In this document: positions 26,101 through 33,620 of the stretch, one piece after another
Layout of the letters: each line of letters begins with the position of its first letter
Position numbering within the stretch: position 1 is the first letter of the stretch
Assembly: GCA_964523015.1 (NCBI GenBank)
Contig: CAZFXN010000026.1
Coordinates: forward strand, 1-38,400
DNA from: JAWXBT01 sp964523015
GTDB taxonomy: Bacteria; Bdellovibrionota_C; UBA2361; J135
Direction of reading: 5' to 3'
DNA: 38,400 nucleotides
The notes under the pieces: generated by a model
The model's database searches: none
What the model saw: only the letters and a program-made list of their open reading frames with translations
Told to the model about the DNA's origin: nothing
Program-made: the position numbers and the translations under genes

Positions 26101-26620
26101 TTTCTGCCCCGCCATCAAGAACGGTCAAACGAGGTCGAGAATTTTTTCCCTCCGTTTTATTAATTTCTGCATTAGCTTCTGCATCAACTTGTTTTTTATC
26201 AGAGTCATCAATAACAGCACCTTCTGTTGATACGGACGCCATTACATCATCAATGATTTTATCATTATCTGTGTCTAATTCCGAATCAAACTCAACAGAT
26301 TGGATAAGGCTATCTGCTTCAAGACCAGGAGAAAGGATATCTTCAAAAAAGTTCTGATTCTGAGCAGTGAGGGTTAAAGAAACCTCCGCTAACCCCAAAG
26401 GCCTAAGCTTTTCAGTGCCATTAAAGATAACATCCTCAGCGATAGCTCCACGGAGATTGCGCGCTCTAGTCTCACCTAGTACCCACCTAAGAGCATCAAC
26501 AATATTTGATTTGCCACAACCATTTGGACCAACAACACCTGTGATACCGGCATTAACTGGGAGGACCATACGGTCCATAAATGATTTAAATCCGAAAACT
26601 TCTAAACGTGTAACTCGCAT
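23147..26620 (-). CDS. smc: Chromosome partition protein SMC
   Basis: A 1157-residue SMC, the ATPase core of bacterial condensin. Walker A is 'GPNGCGKSN' (31-39), the R-loop region 'LYRSGESEY' (217-225) and the ABC signature 'LLSGGEKTLCAIS', closely followed by Walker B and 'VLDEVDAPLDEANV'. Between the two head halves lie two long coiled-coil arms and a hinge near residues 530-690 ('GLFVDGIKVPEKYAKAIQ'). It departs from the usual form in the N-terminal head: about 115 residues (roughly 88-205) of acidic, Ser/Asp/Asn-rich sequence sit where most SMCs have ~20. Since total length is normal, the arms must be shorter. No scpA or scpB is in the window. Confidence 0.96.
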   Translation of the reverse strand: MRVTRLEVFGFKSFMDRMVLPVNAGITGVVGPNGCGKSNIVDALRWVLGETRARNLRGAIAEDVIFNGTEKLRPLGLAEVSLTLTAQNQNFFEDILSPGLEADSLIQSVEFDSELDTDNDKIIDDVMASVSTEGAVIDDSDKKQVDAEANAEINKTEGKNSRPRLTVLDGGAESSNGQGSKDDSKDNSKERDTRANSLADKFSWLRATNEVQVTRRLYRSGESEYFINRVPCRLKDMVDLFRAVSMGARAYNVVAQGEISRIVTAKPDEKRTIIEEAAGVLGFRDRIAATNRRLKETETSISRIDDIVKEVSRNVGSLKRQAAKAKNRESLRTRIVELEGLIYTDRYVRLDGSVDSLSKDLEQARSSEGVLEAALDKVQAEENDVRSKLMGIDVESDTIRAKIDSIREDLNNRERERQAQKSRLQELVILGAAAETEIKRLKERETILSERKGVSAQTISTLSESEEQVSKEILGIETGSNEDLKKAAEELEAARESLRLIDQEIRSIREKLVGDESRLGALNEQIKAASPATKLKETLSDEGREYLSRSKGLFVDGIKVPEKYAKAIQSVLAERASFLVSDDLKNLTRSFALKALNDNSTSKKGLAIGIFKAGQATPSGEPTLLGSTLQSSTLKGYCTDAIIPALDVVELSAGFELAGSNLLCDVYCAQSITDAESFLEKIATLDLTSEPLVVTADGDILTRYSFFSCRNEGGLVQLKNQIINLEESTKNHRVKLEELNTEKELRQGKIQTAHALHQQILKESQERAKLVKELSQKLGSARGRLQSEQRLNEQIDQDIAKTVHQTREVYAKISKFKEDQEILKAQINNEISDEERALQDELSLIVQQSSGIEAKRREGRAELSTFTDKVIEVRKELDAARSTVSQATLGLQKVELETAHLKELITEHLGAEELQRIVGLSNEDRQQCMVSDEQVAEYQDEVGKLKSRMIREGEVDPTSIERCEEETKRLEDLEIQKIDLEAAYRTLRRTVERLIEISQERFISTFEAVNKNFSELVPKIFGGGSARLELTDPANPLESGVEIIARPPGKKLKSIELLSGGEKTLCAISLIIAMFLERPSPICVLDEVDAPLDEANVVRFLSFVKEMSTKTQFLLITHNKQTMSVCDHLVGVTMEQPGASKIVTVSLEEAYSHAVNG

Positions 26621-26931
26621 GAACTACTTAATCCACGAAATGACAACAGCCAATGTTTTAGGAACTCCTGTACCTATGAGAATTGATAGTAACAATGATC
26701 CTAACTATGGGAGATTCCCATAAAAATAAGTTTGCTTCAAGTTAGTTAAAATAAGGCTTCTCAATCACCCTATTGACGTAACCTTACTACATCGCAGAGA
26801 TAAATAAAACAGTGGTATGGCGATTCATATAATACCCTACCTGCCTCTATTGATTCAGAATTTAAGTCCAGATTTTAAATAATTACATAAATAATGCTAC
26901 ACTTTACCAAAGAAATTTTAGTAGCAAAAAA
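26621..26931. other. Divergent promoter region between smc and the radical SAM gene
   Basis: These 311 bases must hold promoters for both directions. A TATAAT on the plus strand at 26828-26833 is the only good hexamer seen, with no matching -35. The 60 bases before 26932 are very AT-rich, and no strong ribosome-binding site precedes either start. No credible coding frame lies here. Confidence 0.4.
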
Positions 26932-29781
26932 ATGATACCAAATGTCACCGCTTCAGAACTAAAAGGAATCAACAAGCCGTCTCAATACCTTGGCGGAGAA
27001 GTTGGCGAGGTAATCAAATCTGATGACGATGTTGATATACATTTCTGTCTCGCATTTCCTGATGTTTATGAAGTTGGAATGAGTCATCTCGGAATGCAAA
27101 TTCTTTATAGCTTAATTAATTCAGATCCTAAATCTTGGGCTGAAAGAGCTTACGTTCCATATCATGATATGGAAAAACTCATTAGGGCAAAAAAGATCTC
27201 GCTTACCTCCCTTGAAGCTAAGCGTCCTCTCTCTGAGTTTGATGTTGTTGGCTTTAGTCTTCAGTATGAACTATGCGCTACCGGAATTTTAACAATCCTT
27301 GATCTGGCAAATATTCCATTTAGAGCAAAAGATCGGGACGAAGGGTTCCCTCTAATAATTGGTGGTGGTCCAGTAGCCTACCATCCAGAGCCTTTTGCTG
27401 ATTTCTTTGATGCTTTTTTAGTTGGAGATGGAGAAGAGGCACTCCCAGAGTTTATCTCCGTACTTCGACGCGCAAAGAATTCAAAGTTATCAAAAATTGA
27501 AACCTTGAAATTACTAGCTAAACTTAAGGGAGTTTATGTCCCTGCTTTTTTTGAACCTCAGTACGATCCATTAGGAAAGTATCTCAGTGTTACTCCAAAG
27601 TATGATTGGTACACAAAGGTAGATAGAGCAGTGTTGGCTTCACTTGAGAATGCTCACTATCCTAAAAAGCCATTAGTGCCGAGTATTAAGGCAGTACATG
27701 ATCGTTTAGCTGTTGAAGTAATGCGTGGTTGTGTCAGAGGGTGTCGGTTTTGCCAAGCTGGATATCTCTATAGACCTCAAAGAGAGCGAAAACCTGAGGA
27801 GATCTTAAAAATTGTGGAGGATGCCCTTCCTAATACTGGATTTGAGGAGCTATCCCTCCTCTCACTCAGCACAGCAGATTACTGTAGTATCCTCCCTCTT
27901 TTAAGCACGCTAAAAGAGAAGCATTGTACTGATGATAATCTAGTCATCTCTTTTCCATCAACAAGAGTGGACGCACTAAAGCCAGAGCTTCTCGCTGAAG
28001 TACAAACAATTCGACGTTCAGGATTTACAATTGCACCTGAAGCAGGCACTCAGAGACTCCGTGATGTTATAAATAAAGGTGTTAGCGATGAAGAGATCTT
28101 AGAAACCTGTAAAAATGTATTTGACATGGGCTGGTCTCATATAAAGATGTACTTTATGATCGGACTACCTACCGAAACAGATGATGACATCCTCGGTATT
28201 GTTGATATTGCAAAAAGGGTCAAAGCATTAACAACTCGTGGCCAATCTTTAATAGTAAGTGTCTCTACTCATGTCCCTAAACCACATACCCCATTTCAAT
28301 GGGCCGAGCAGATCACTGAGGGAGAAACTTTAAGAAAACAGAGAACACTTTTCGGAGCACTAAAAAGAGTTGGGGTCCAGTTTAGATACCATAAAGCTTA
28401 TTCCACATATTTAGAGGGTGTTTTTGCTCGTGGAGATCGGAGACTTTCACATACATTGGAATATGCTTACAACCTTGGCTGTAGATTAGATGGTTGGGTA
28501 GAGGAGATTAAAAGAGAGCATTGGGATGAGGCTTTTGAGAAAACCAATATCGATCCGTTACATTATCTACATGCTAGAGATGAGCGGGATGCTCTTTCAT
28601 GGGATCATATAAGTTGTGACATAACAAAAAAATATTTCCTCAAAGAATGGAAACGGGCAACGGCAGCAAGAACTACCCCTGATTGCCTGACTGAAAGTTG
28701 TTCGATCTGTGGGGCATGTAATTATGACTCAAGACGAAATGTACTATTTGATAGAGTACGAACTGAGTCGAGACTTAATATTGTAAATCCTCCTTGGAAT
28801 AAAATCATTGCAGAAAGAGAAGATCGTAAAACCATCTCTCCTACTCTGCCAACTTCTAAACAGGAGATTTTAATTGAGGATCTCCCAGAACTTCCTGCTC
28901 CTGGGCCAGAGTTTGGTTCAGGTTCCCTTGACTATATTCCTGAAGACTATATCTCTGAAAAGGATCAGGTTGATTTTCCCTTTAAAGATCCACTTAATCC
29001 AGTCACTATTCACGAAAATGTTGAACATCCTGCTATTGGATCTGCTACTGAATCTACAGTGGCTGAATCTACAAAAACGAATAAATTTCATAGAAACAAT
29101 CCGCTAAATAGACCGATTAATCCCCCTGTTCAAAGGGTCAGGATTCGCTACTCGAAAACTGATAATTTTAAATTTGTTGGGCATCTTGAGCTATCTAGTA
29201 TTTTTTTTAGATCTGCAAGACGTTGTAATATCCCACTTGCTTTTAGTCGTGGATTTTCACCAAAACCTAAAATTATCTTTGGCCCGCCACTTCAACTAGG
29301 AATAGATAGCCACTGTGAATACGTTGATCTCTTTTTAATTACCTCTGTTGATCTTAAACAGTTAATCAAAGAGATGAATAAAGCTTTACCGCGCGGGTTA
29401 TCTCTTATCGATGCTCAGGAGGTTGCCTTAAAAACAAAATCCCTTCAGGAGTTAATTGAAGTACAGAGCTATCGAGTAAAGCCAAGCAGCTCTATCTTTG
29501 AGGATCAATCAAAACCTCTCCCTGACATCTTTGGATCGATCAATGGCTGGAAAGATAAGTTTGTTGAGAGAGACGGTAAATCTGGTCAAAAAAGACAGAT
29601 CCCTCTTTCTGATGTTGTAACAGAAATTACAGTTAAAGATGGGCATTTTGAGTTTAATATCCTCAATCATCAAACTAAGACCTCTCTTAAGCCCTCAGAA
29701 ATTATGGAAGCTGTTACAGGTCTTGATCCAAATAATTTTGATTATGAAAAAACTGAAAGCATCATTAGTAACAGAGAATAA
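26932..29781 (+). CDS. Radical SAM protein with C-terminal DUF2344-type domain (TIGR03960-like fusion)
   Basis: A 949-residue fusion. Residues ~1-240 resemble a B12-binding-like N-terminal module ('DVYEVGMSHLGMQILYSLIN'). The radical SAM core follows, with the [4Fe-4S] motif CVRGCRFC: C267, C271, C274. Further core motifs are 'FTIAPEAGTQRLRDVINKG' and 'HIKMYFMIGLPTE'. A Cys-containing insert 'CSICGACNYD' follows near 600. After a polar linker (about 640-730), the last ~220 residues match the separate DUF2344-type protein, starting 'RVRIRYSKTDNFKFVGHLEL'. This fused architecture is widespread but biochemically unassigned; in other genomes it often lies near rng or ribosomal genes. The final codons are partly duplicated 739 bases downstream. 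Confidence 0.9.
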   Translation: MIPNVTASELKGINKPSQYLGGEVGEVIKSDDDVDIHFCLAFPDVYEVGMSHLGMQILYSLINSDPKSWAERAYVPYHDMEKLIRAKKISLTSLEAKRPLSEFDVVGFSLQYELCATGILTILDLANIPFRAKDRDEGFPLIIGGGPVAYHPEPFADFFDAFLVGDGEEALPEFISVLRRAKNSKLSKIETLKLLAKLKGVYVPAFFEPQYDPLGKYLSVTPKYDWYTKVDRAVLASLENAHYPKKPLVPSIKAVHDRLAVEVMRGCVRGCRFCQAGYLYRPQRERKPEEILKIVEDALPNTGFEELSLLSLSTADYCSILPLLSTLKEKHCTDDNLVISFPSTRVDALKPELLAEVQTIRRSGFTIAPEAGTQRLRDVINKGVSDEEILETCKNVFDMGWSHIKMYFMIGLPTETDDDILGIVDIAKRVKALTTRGQSLIVSVSTHVPKPHTPFQWAEQITEGETLRKQRTLFGALKRVGVQFRYHKAYSTYLEGVFARGDRRLSHTLEYAYNLGCRLDGWVEEIKREHWDEAFEKTNIDPLHYLHARDERDALSWDHISCDITKKYFLKEWKRATAARTTPDCLTESCSICGACNYDSRRNVLFDRVRTESRLNIVNPPWNKIIAEREDRKTISPTLPTSKQEILIEDLPELPAPGPEFGSGSLDYIPEDYISEKDQVDFPFKDPLNPVTIHENVEHPAIGSATESTVAESTKTNKFHRNNPLNRPINPPVQRVRIRYSKTDNFKFVGHLELSSIFFRSARRCNIPLAFSRGFSPKPKIIFGPPLQLGIDSHCEYVDLFLITSVDLKQLIKEMNKALPRGLSLIDAQEVALKTKSLQELIEVQSYRVKPSSSIFEDQSKPLPDIFGSINGWKDKFVERDGKSGQKRQIPLSDVVTEITVKDGHFEFNILNHQTKTSLKPSEIMEAVTGLDPNNFDYEKTESIISNRE

Positions 29782-29804
29782 CTATTGTGAATTTCAAAAG
29801 TCCT

Positions 29805-29848
29805 TGCCGGAATTGGCAGAGGGAGAGGGAGAGAGAGAGGCTCCGGCA
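29805..29848. repeat. TGCCGGA/TCCGGCA hairpin enclosing a purine microsatellite
   Basis: TGCCGGA (29805-29811) and TCCGGCA (29842-29848) are exact complements. The 30-base loop is a GGGAGA/GAGA purine run (about 29816-29840). It lies between the radical SAM gene and the convergent small gene, so it may act as a terminator, though no T-tract follows. The GA run could vary in copy number. Confidence 0.5.
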
Positions 29849-29856
29849 CGAAGACA

Positions 29857-30162
29857 TTATAGTGCCCTCTCAGTTGAAGGAGTATCATCCCTGGGCTGAT
29901 TTTGATGAGCAGCAGCCTTAAGACGATTGATAAGCCCTGATTTCTCCTCACGACTGAGGTCGGAGCTAATAATTCGCTTATAAATTCCGCGTAGAGTTTT
30001 ATCTGCAGGTTCTGCGCTGTCTTTATCCCCTTGTGGAACAGCATCAGTTTGTGTAGGTGCCGTATTTACAGTCTTAGGCCCCTCAGTTGTAGGCTTACGA
30101 CGCGTTCCATGGGTATTAGGATTTGGCGCGTGAATGCGAAATGTTGCTGCTTCAATTGTCAT
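29857..30162 (-). CDS. Small hydrophilic protein in the duplicated-end segment, 101 aa
   Basis: The ATG at 30162 is preceded by AAAGGAGAG at ideal spacing, the strongest ribosome-binding site nearby. An in-frame ATG at 30252 would add 30 residues but lies inside a TATAAT box. The product is soluble and Pro/Thr/Asn-rich in the first 60 residues; the C-terminal third is charged and helical ('LSREEKSGLINRLKAA'). No family is recognised; the layout (disordered N-part, short helical C-part) recalls small regulators such as anti-sigma factors, which is only a guess. Sampled G+C is 42-50%, above the window average. The gene is enclosed by the two copies of the radical SAM gene's end. Confidence 0.55.
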   Translation of the reverse strand: MTIEAATFRIHAPNPNTHGTRRKPTTEGPKTVNTAPTQTDAVPQGDKDSAEPADKTLRGIYKRIISSDLSREEKSGLINRLKAAAHQNQPRDDTPSTERAL

Positions 30163-30527
30163 AACTCTCTCCTTTGAGTGACTCATCCCCCGTAAATTCG
30201 AGGTTGAGTTTTGTACATCCGTGTTTTTACTAGTCCCTAGAGGACTCTCCATTATATCGACCTAATCTCGTTAAACTTGAGCCTGAGCTTCAGTTAATTT
30301 AGTTAAGGAAAGTTAAGTTAGAAGGTTGGTGTTTGGCGTTATAGTAAGTGCTGCAGTTTAGACTTGGCGCTCTCCCAAGCAATGCAGCGGTACGCCTAGA
30401 CTAATCGCTGAATTTAAGGGGAAGTTGCCGCGGTTTTAGATCTGAGTGATGTTAAATAGCTCGTTATCAGGTCGGTAAAAACATCCAAAGACTGAGAGCG
30501 TAATCAGTAACAGAGAATAACCGGACT
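30163..30527. other. Non-coding leader/intergenic stretch inside the duplicated-end segment
   Basis: It contains a TATAAT box on the minus strand (30256-30251) that could serve the small gene at 30162, a CTTGG/CCAAG mini-hairpin around 30372-30388, and the second copy of the radical SAM gene's end (30491-30521) just before the pgsA stop. No credible coding frame is present. Confidence 0.4.
30251..30279 (-). promoter_or_regulatory. Possible promoter with perfect -10 (TATAAT)
   Basis: Read on the minus strand, TATAAT occupies 30256-30251; the best -35 near 30279-30274 is CAAGTT, a poor match. Transcripts would start near 30244, leaving about 80 bases of leader before the ATG at 30162. This supports 30162 over 30252 as the start. 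Confidence 0.35.
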
Positions 30528-31124
30528 CTAGTCAGTCTTTACTAATGCAGCCTTTCCTAATACAGCAGTGGTGTATTCCCCAGCAGACCAAAGTGAGAAG
30601 CCGATTGAAACGATCAATATATTAACCCCGATAATTTCAAGGTTGAATACAAAATCATTAATTCGAATTGGATAATGAAGTAGCAAACAGGAGATCGCAA
30701 CTATCTGCAAAGCACTTTTCCATTTACCACCCGTTCCAGCAGCTATCACTGTTCCTCGTGTTGCTGCGATCCCACGCAGTCCAGTAATCCAAAGTTCTCG
30801 GGCTAAAATAATCACCACCATCCAGGCCGGCACCCACGGAGCACCATCAATGTCGGCCCTCTGTCCAACTAACATTACAAGTGCTGCCATTACCAAAATT
30901 TTATCAGCTAATGGATCAAGTAGTTTTCCAGTATCACTAACAGCTTTTAAGCGTCTGGCTATAAAACCATCAAAAAAATCAGTCACTGAAGCTATTATAA
31001 AAAAGAATGCCGCCCAATGTACTGATTCCGGTGTCGGATCAATAAGCAAGGCAACTAATACTGGGACTAAAAATAATCGAAGATAGGTCAAGAAATTGGG
31101 GATGCTTTTTACAATACTAGCCAC
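30528..31124 (-). CDS. pgsA: CDP-diacylglycerol--glycerol-3-phosphate 3-phosphatidyltransferase
   Basis: The 198-residue product has the CDP-alcohol phosphotransferase signature DGx2ARx8Gx3Dx3D, seen as 'DGFIARRLKAVSDTGKLLD' followed by 'PLAD'. Several hydrophobic helices surround it. PgsA makes phosphatidylglycerol phosphate from CDP-diacylglycerol and glycerol-3-phosphate at the inner membrane. The start is GTG at 31124, preceded by AAGG; it overlaps the stop of the lytic transglycosylase gene by 8 bases (GTGGCTAG), so translation is coupled. Pairing with an envelope hydrolase fits an envelope-maintenance operon. The stop lies seven bases from the duplicated end of the convergent radical SAM gene. 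Confidence 0.96.
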   Translation of the reverse strand: MASIVKSIPNFLTYLRLFLVPVLVALLIDPTPESVHWAAFFFIIASVTDFFDGFIARRLKAVSDTGKLLDPLADKILVMAALVMLVGQRADIDGAPWVPAWMVVIILARELWITGLRGIAATRGTVIAAGTGGKWKSALQIVAISCLLLHYPIRINDFVFNLEIIGVNILIVSIGFSLWSAGEYTTAVLGKAALVKTD

Positions 31125-31758
31125 GGCTTACCTTGTAAGCACTTCTAAGCTCAACAACCTTTCGTACATAATTGATCGTCTCATTAAAAGGAGGAATGCC
31201 ACCATACTTCTTTACAGCCATCTCCCCTGCATTATAAGCCGCTAAGCTTAATCCAAGATTGCCGTTATACTTATTTAATAACCGGGCTAAAAATTTCACT
31301 CCGCCCTGAATATTGTCCTGAGGATGGTACGGGTTTTTAACACCAAGCATTCGCGCGGTGTCAGGCATAAGCTGCATCAGACCCATAGCACCTTTATGCG
31401 AACGTGCTCTAGGATTAAAAGCAGATTCAACATGGATAACTGCTTTAACTAAGCTAATATCCACCCCTGCTCTTTTCGCTTCATACTCTATTAAGCTATG
31501 AAACTTATCTTTTTGGATATATGATCTGGAGGATGACTTTGCTGACTTTACTCCTCGATAGGAGAATGCTGCGGTAGGTTTTTGAGTATTTAAGATCTTA
31601 TATGAACCAGTCTGAGGTTTTTTACTGGTAAAGGTAACGGAGCCATCATGTCGCTCAACCACATAGATAGAACCTGCCCAGGAGGTTTGCGTAACCATAA
31701 GCGCAAACATTACTGTTATGCTCAAGGCTAAAAGAGAATTTAAAGCTGCCTTCCTCAT
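31117..31758 (-). CDS. Secreted lytic transglycosylase, SLT domain
   Basis: From ATG 31758 the product is 213 residues with a classic signal peptide (basic 'MRKA' start, hydrophobic core, cleavage near 'SWA'). A TTG at 31773 would add five residues and spoil the basic start. After the signal lies a DUF4124-like strand segment ('IYVVERHDGSVTFTSKKP'). The SLT domain follows, with catalytic Glu in 'HVESAFNPRARS' (about residue 111), 'GAMGLMQLMPDTA' and 'LAAYNAGE'. Such enzymes cleave the MurNAc-GlcNAc bond of peptidoglycan, leaving 1,6-anhydro ends. It overlaps pgsA by 8 bases and is divergent from nadB. I do not assign a specific Slt/Mlt subfamily. Confidence 0.93.
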   Translation of the reverse strand: MRKAALNSLLALSITVMFALMVTQTSWAGSIYVVERHDGSVTFTSKKPQTGSYKILNTQKPTAAFSYRGVKSAKSSSRSYIQKDKFHSLIEYEAKRAGVDISLVKAVIHVESAFNPRARSHKGAMGLMQLMPDTARMLGVKNPYHPQDNIQGGVKFLARLLNKYNGNLGLSLAAYNAGEMAVKKYGGIPPFNETINYVRKVVELRSAYKVSRG

Positions 31759-31878
31759 TAAATATTCAGTCAAAACTAAGTTAAAGAGTCGCTCTAAGAG
31801 CTATAAATATAAAACCTCATGTGACATACTATATAGATGCCATTATAACCCCTTTACTATTACTTTAAGTAACTTGAA

Positions 31879-33501
31879 ATGGAAAGATACGACTTTCTCG
31901 TAATTGGCGGCGGAATCGCAGGGTTAACCTATGCCCTAAAGGTCGCTAATTATGGCACTGTGGCAGTACTTTTTAAGAAAAGCGTGGAAGATTCAAATAC
32001 TTCCTGGGCTCAGGGGGGGATCGCCGCTGTATCTACCTCAGATGATAATTCAGCACTTCATGCTTCAGATACCGAGATTGCTGGGGTCGGATTGTGTAAC
32101 AAAAGTATCGTCGATCTCGTTGTAACTGAAGGACCAGATCGTATCCGTGAGCTACTTAGCATCGGAGTTAAGTTCGATACAGTTCAAAATAAAACAGGTG
32201 AAACTACGTTTGACCTCCATAAAGAGGGCGGCCATTCAAAGCGAAGAATCTATCATGCTGCTGATGCGACTGGTAGTGAGATTCAAAAAAGATTGCTTCA
32301 GGCCGTTAGGGATCACAAAAATATAGAATTATTTTCTGATACAAGTGCGGTTGATTTAATTACTACACAAAAGATCGGGGTTGAAAAATCTCAACCTAAT
32401 CGAGTCTTAGGTGCTTATGTTCTATTACCTGATGGTGGAATTACACCATTTATTGCCCGCACAGTAATGGTTGCTACTGGAGGTGCTGGTAAAATTTACC
32501 TCTACACATCAAATCCTGATATTGCAACTGGTGATGGGATTGCAATGTGTTTTCGTGCTGGTACTCCAATCGCAAATATGGAGTTCTTTCAATTTCATCC
32601 AACCTGTCTTTTTCATCCACAAGCTAAATCATTTTTGATTACAGAAGCCATGCGTGGAGAGGGGGCAATACTAAAGCGAACAAACGGCGAAGAGTTCATG
32701 CACAAATATCATGAGCTTAAAGAGCTAGCCCCCAGAGACATTGTAGCTCGGGCAATCGATCATGAGATGAAAATTCATGGTGAAGAGCATGTCTTGCTCG
32801 ATATAAGTCACCTGGCAAAAGATAAGATCTTAGAGCACTTTCCTATGATCCATCAACGGTGCTTAAAATTTGGTTTTGATATTACAACTGGACCGATCCC
32901 TGTAGTGCCAGCCGCTCATTATTGCTGTGGCGGAGTCGTAGTAGATCAGCACGCCAGAACTAGTATTAAAAATCTCTATGTTGCAGGGGAAGCTGCTCAT
33001 ACAGGACTTCACGGAGCAAACCGCCTAGCATCAAATTCTTTACTTGAAGCATTAGTTTTCTCACATAGAGCTGCTGAGCTTCGAATCTCTGAGTTAAAGA
33101 CAAAAGATAAAGCCAATGAAACGTTGAAATTTAATATTCCTCAGTGGGATCCGGGCCAAGCTGCTACTAGTGATGAACAGGTTGTAGTTACCCAAAATTG
33201 GGATGAGATCCGTCGAGCAATGTGGAACTATGTTGGAATCGTTAGAACAAATAAACGGTTAGCTCGTGCGCTAAGAAGAATAAAGAATATTCAAAGTGAA
33301 ATTAATGAATACTATTGGAATTTCATTGTAACATCTGATCTATTAGAGCTTAGAAATCTAGCTCTAATTGCTGAACTAGTAGTACGTTGCTCTATCGCAC
33401 GAAAAGAGAGTCGCGGACTTCATTATAATTTAGATTTTCCTTTTAAAGATGAGCGATACCTTAAAGATACTGTGATTGATCCGGAGTGGTTGAAGTTGTA
33501 G
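31879..33501 (+). CDS. nadB: L-aspartate oxidase
   Basis: The 540-residue product has the N-terminal FAD-binding 'VIGGGIAGL' (about 8-16) and 'TSWAQGGIAAV' near 42. The catalytic cap domain contains 'FFQFHPTCLFHP', and 'APRDIVARAIDHEM' holds the arginine expected for substrate binding. Near 350-380 are 'AAHYCCGGVVVD' and 'GLHGANRLASNSLLEALV'. NadB oxidises L-aspartate to iminoaspartate, which NadA converts to quinolinate for NAD synthesis. The related succinate dehydrogenase flavoprotein is longer and has partner subunits, which are absent here. nadA and nadC are not in the window. A long imperfect hairpin follows the stop. Confidence 0.95.
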   Translation: MERYDFLVIGGGIAGLTYALKVANYGTVAVLFKKSVEDSNTSWAQGGIAAVSTSDDNSALHASDTEIAGVGLCNKSIVDLVVTEGPDRIRELLSIGVKFDTVQNKTGETTFDLHKEGGHSKRRIYHAADATGSEIQKRLLQAVRDHKNIELFSDTSAVDLITTQKIGVEKSQPNRVLGAYVLLPDGGITPFIARTVMVATGGAGKIYLYTSNPDIATGDGIAMCFRAGTPIANMEFFQFHPTCLFHPQAKSFLITEAMRGEGAILKRTNGEEFMHKYHELKELAPRDIVARAIDHEMKIHGEEHVLLDISHLAKDKILEHFPMIHQRCLKFGFDITTGPIPVVPAAHYCCGGVVVDQHARTSIKNLYVAGEAAHTGLHGANRLASNSLLEALVFSHRAAELRISELKTKDKANETLKFNIPQWDPGQAATSDEQVVVTQNWDEIRRAMWNYVGIVRTNKRLARALRRIKNIQSEINEYYWNFIVTSDLLELRNLALIAELVVRCSIARKESRGLHYNLDFPFKDERYLKDTVIDPEWLKL

Positions 33502-33522
33502 TGGTGATTCTATTGAGAATTT

Positions 33523-33594
33523 ACACAGGAGAGCGCGGAGTTCGCGGAGAGTTCAGAATAGGTTCTTCTCCCCGTCCTCAGCGTCCTCCTGTGT
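33523..33594. terminator. Long imperfect inverted repeat between convergent genes
   Basis: The 28-base arms 33523-33550 and 33567-33594 match at 22 of 28 positions, with perfect outer 9-bp ACACAGGAG/CTCCTGTGT and a 16-base spacer. TTTTC follows on the plus strand, giving a bidirectional terminator layout between nadB and the 166-residue gene. The GCGGAGTTCGCGGAGAG wording resembles an interspersed repeat seen in many unrelated bacterial genomes (recollection). Confidence 0.6.
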
Positions 33595-33620
33595 TTTCAT
33601 TCATAAAGCTAAAGTATTAT

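Larger units (their letters stand above)
29752..30521 (+). repeat. Direct duplication of the radical SAM gene's last codons, 739 bases apart
   Basis: The 31 bases at 29752-29782 and 30491-30521 match at 27 positions. In frame they read KTESIISNRE-stop and KTESVISNRE-stop. Three codon differences are silent (AAA/AAG, GAA/GAG, ATT/ATC) and one changes Ile to Val. Homology stops abruptly on both sides. The sequence between carries one small minus-strand gene and hairpins. Confidence 0.75.

Noticed and set aside
26367..26723. 118-residue plus-strand frame opposite the SMC N-terminus
   Set aside because: It is the complement of conserved SMC head codons; composition and motif conservation clearly support the minus strand.
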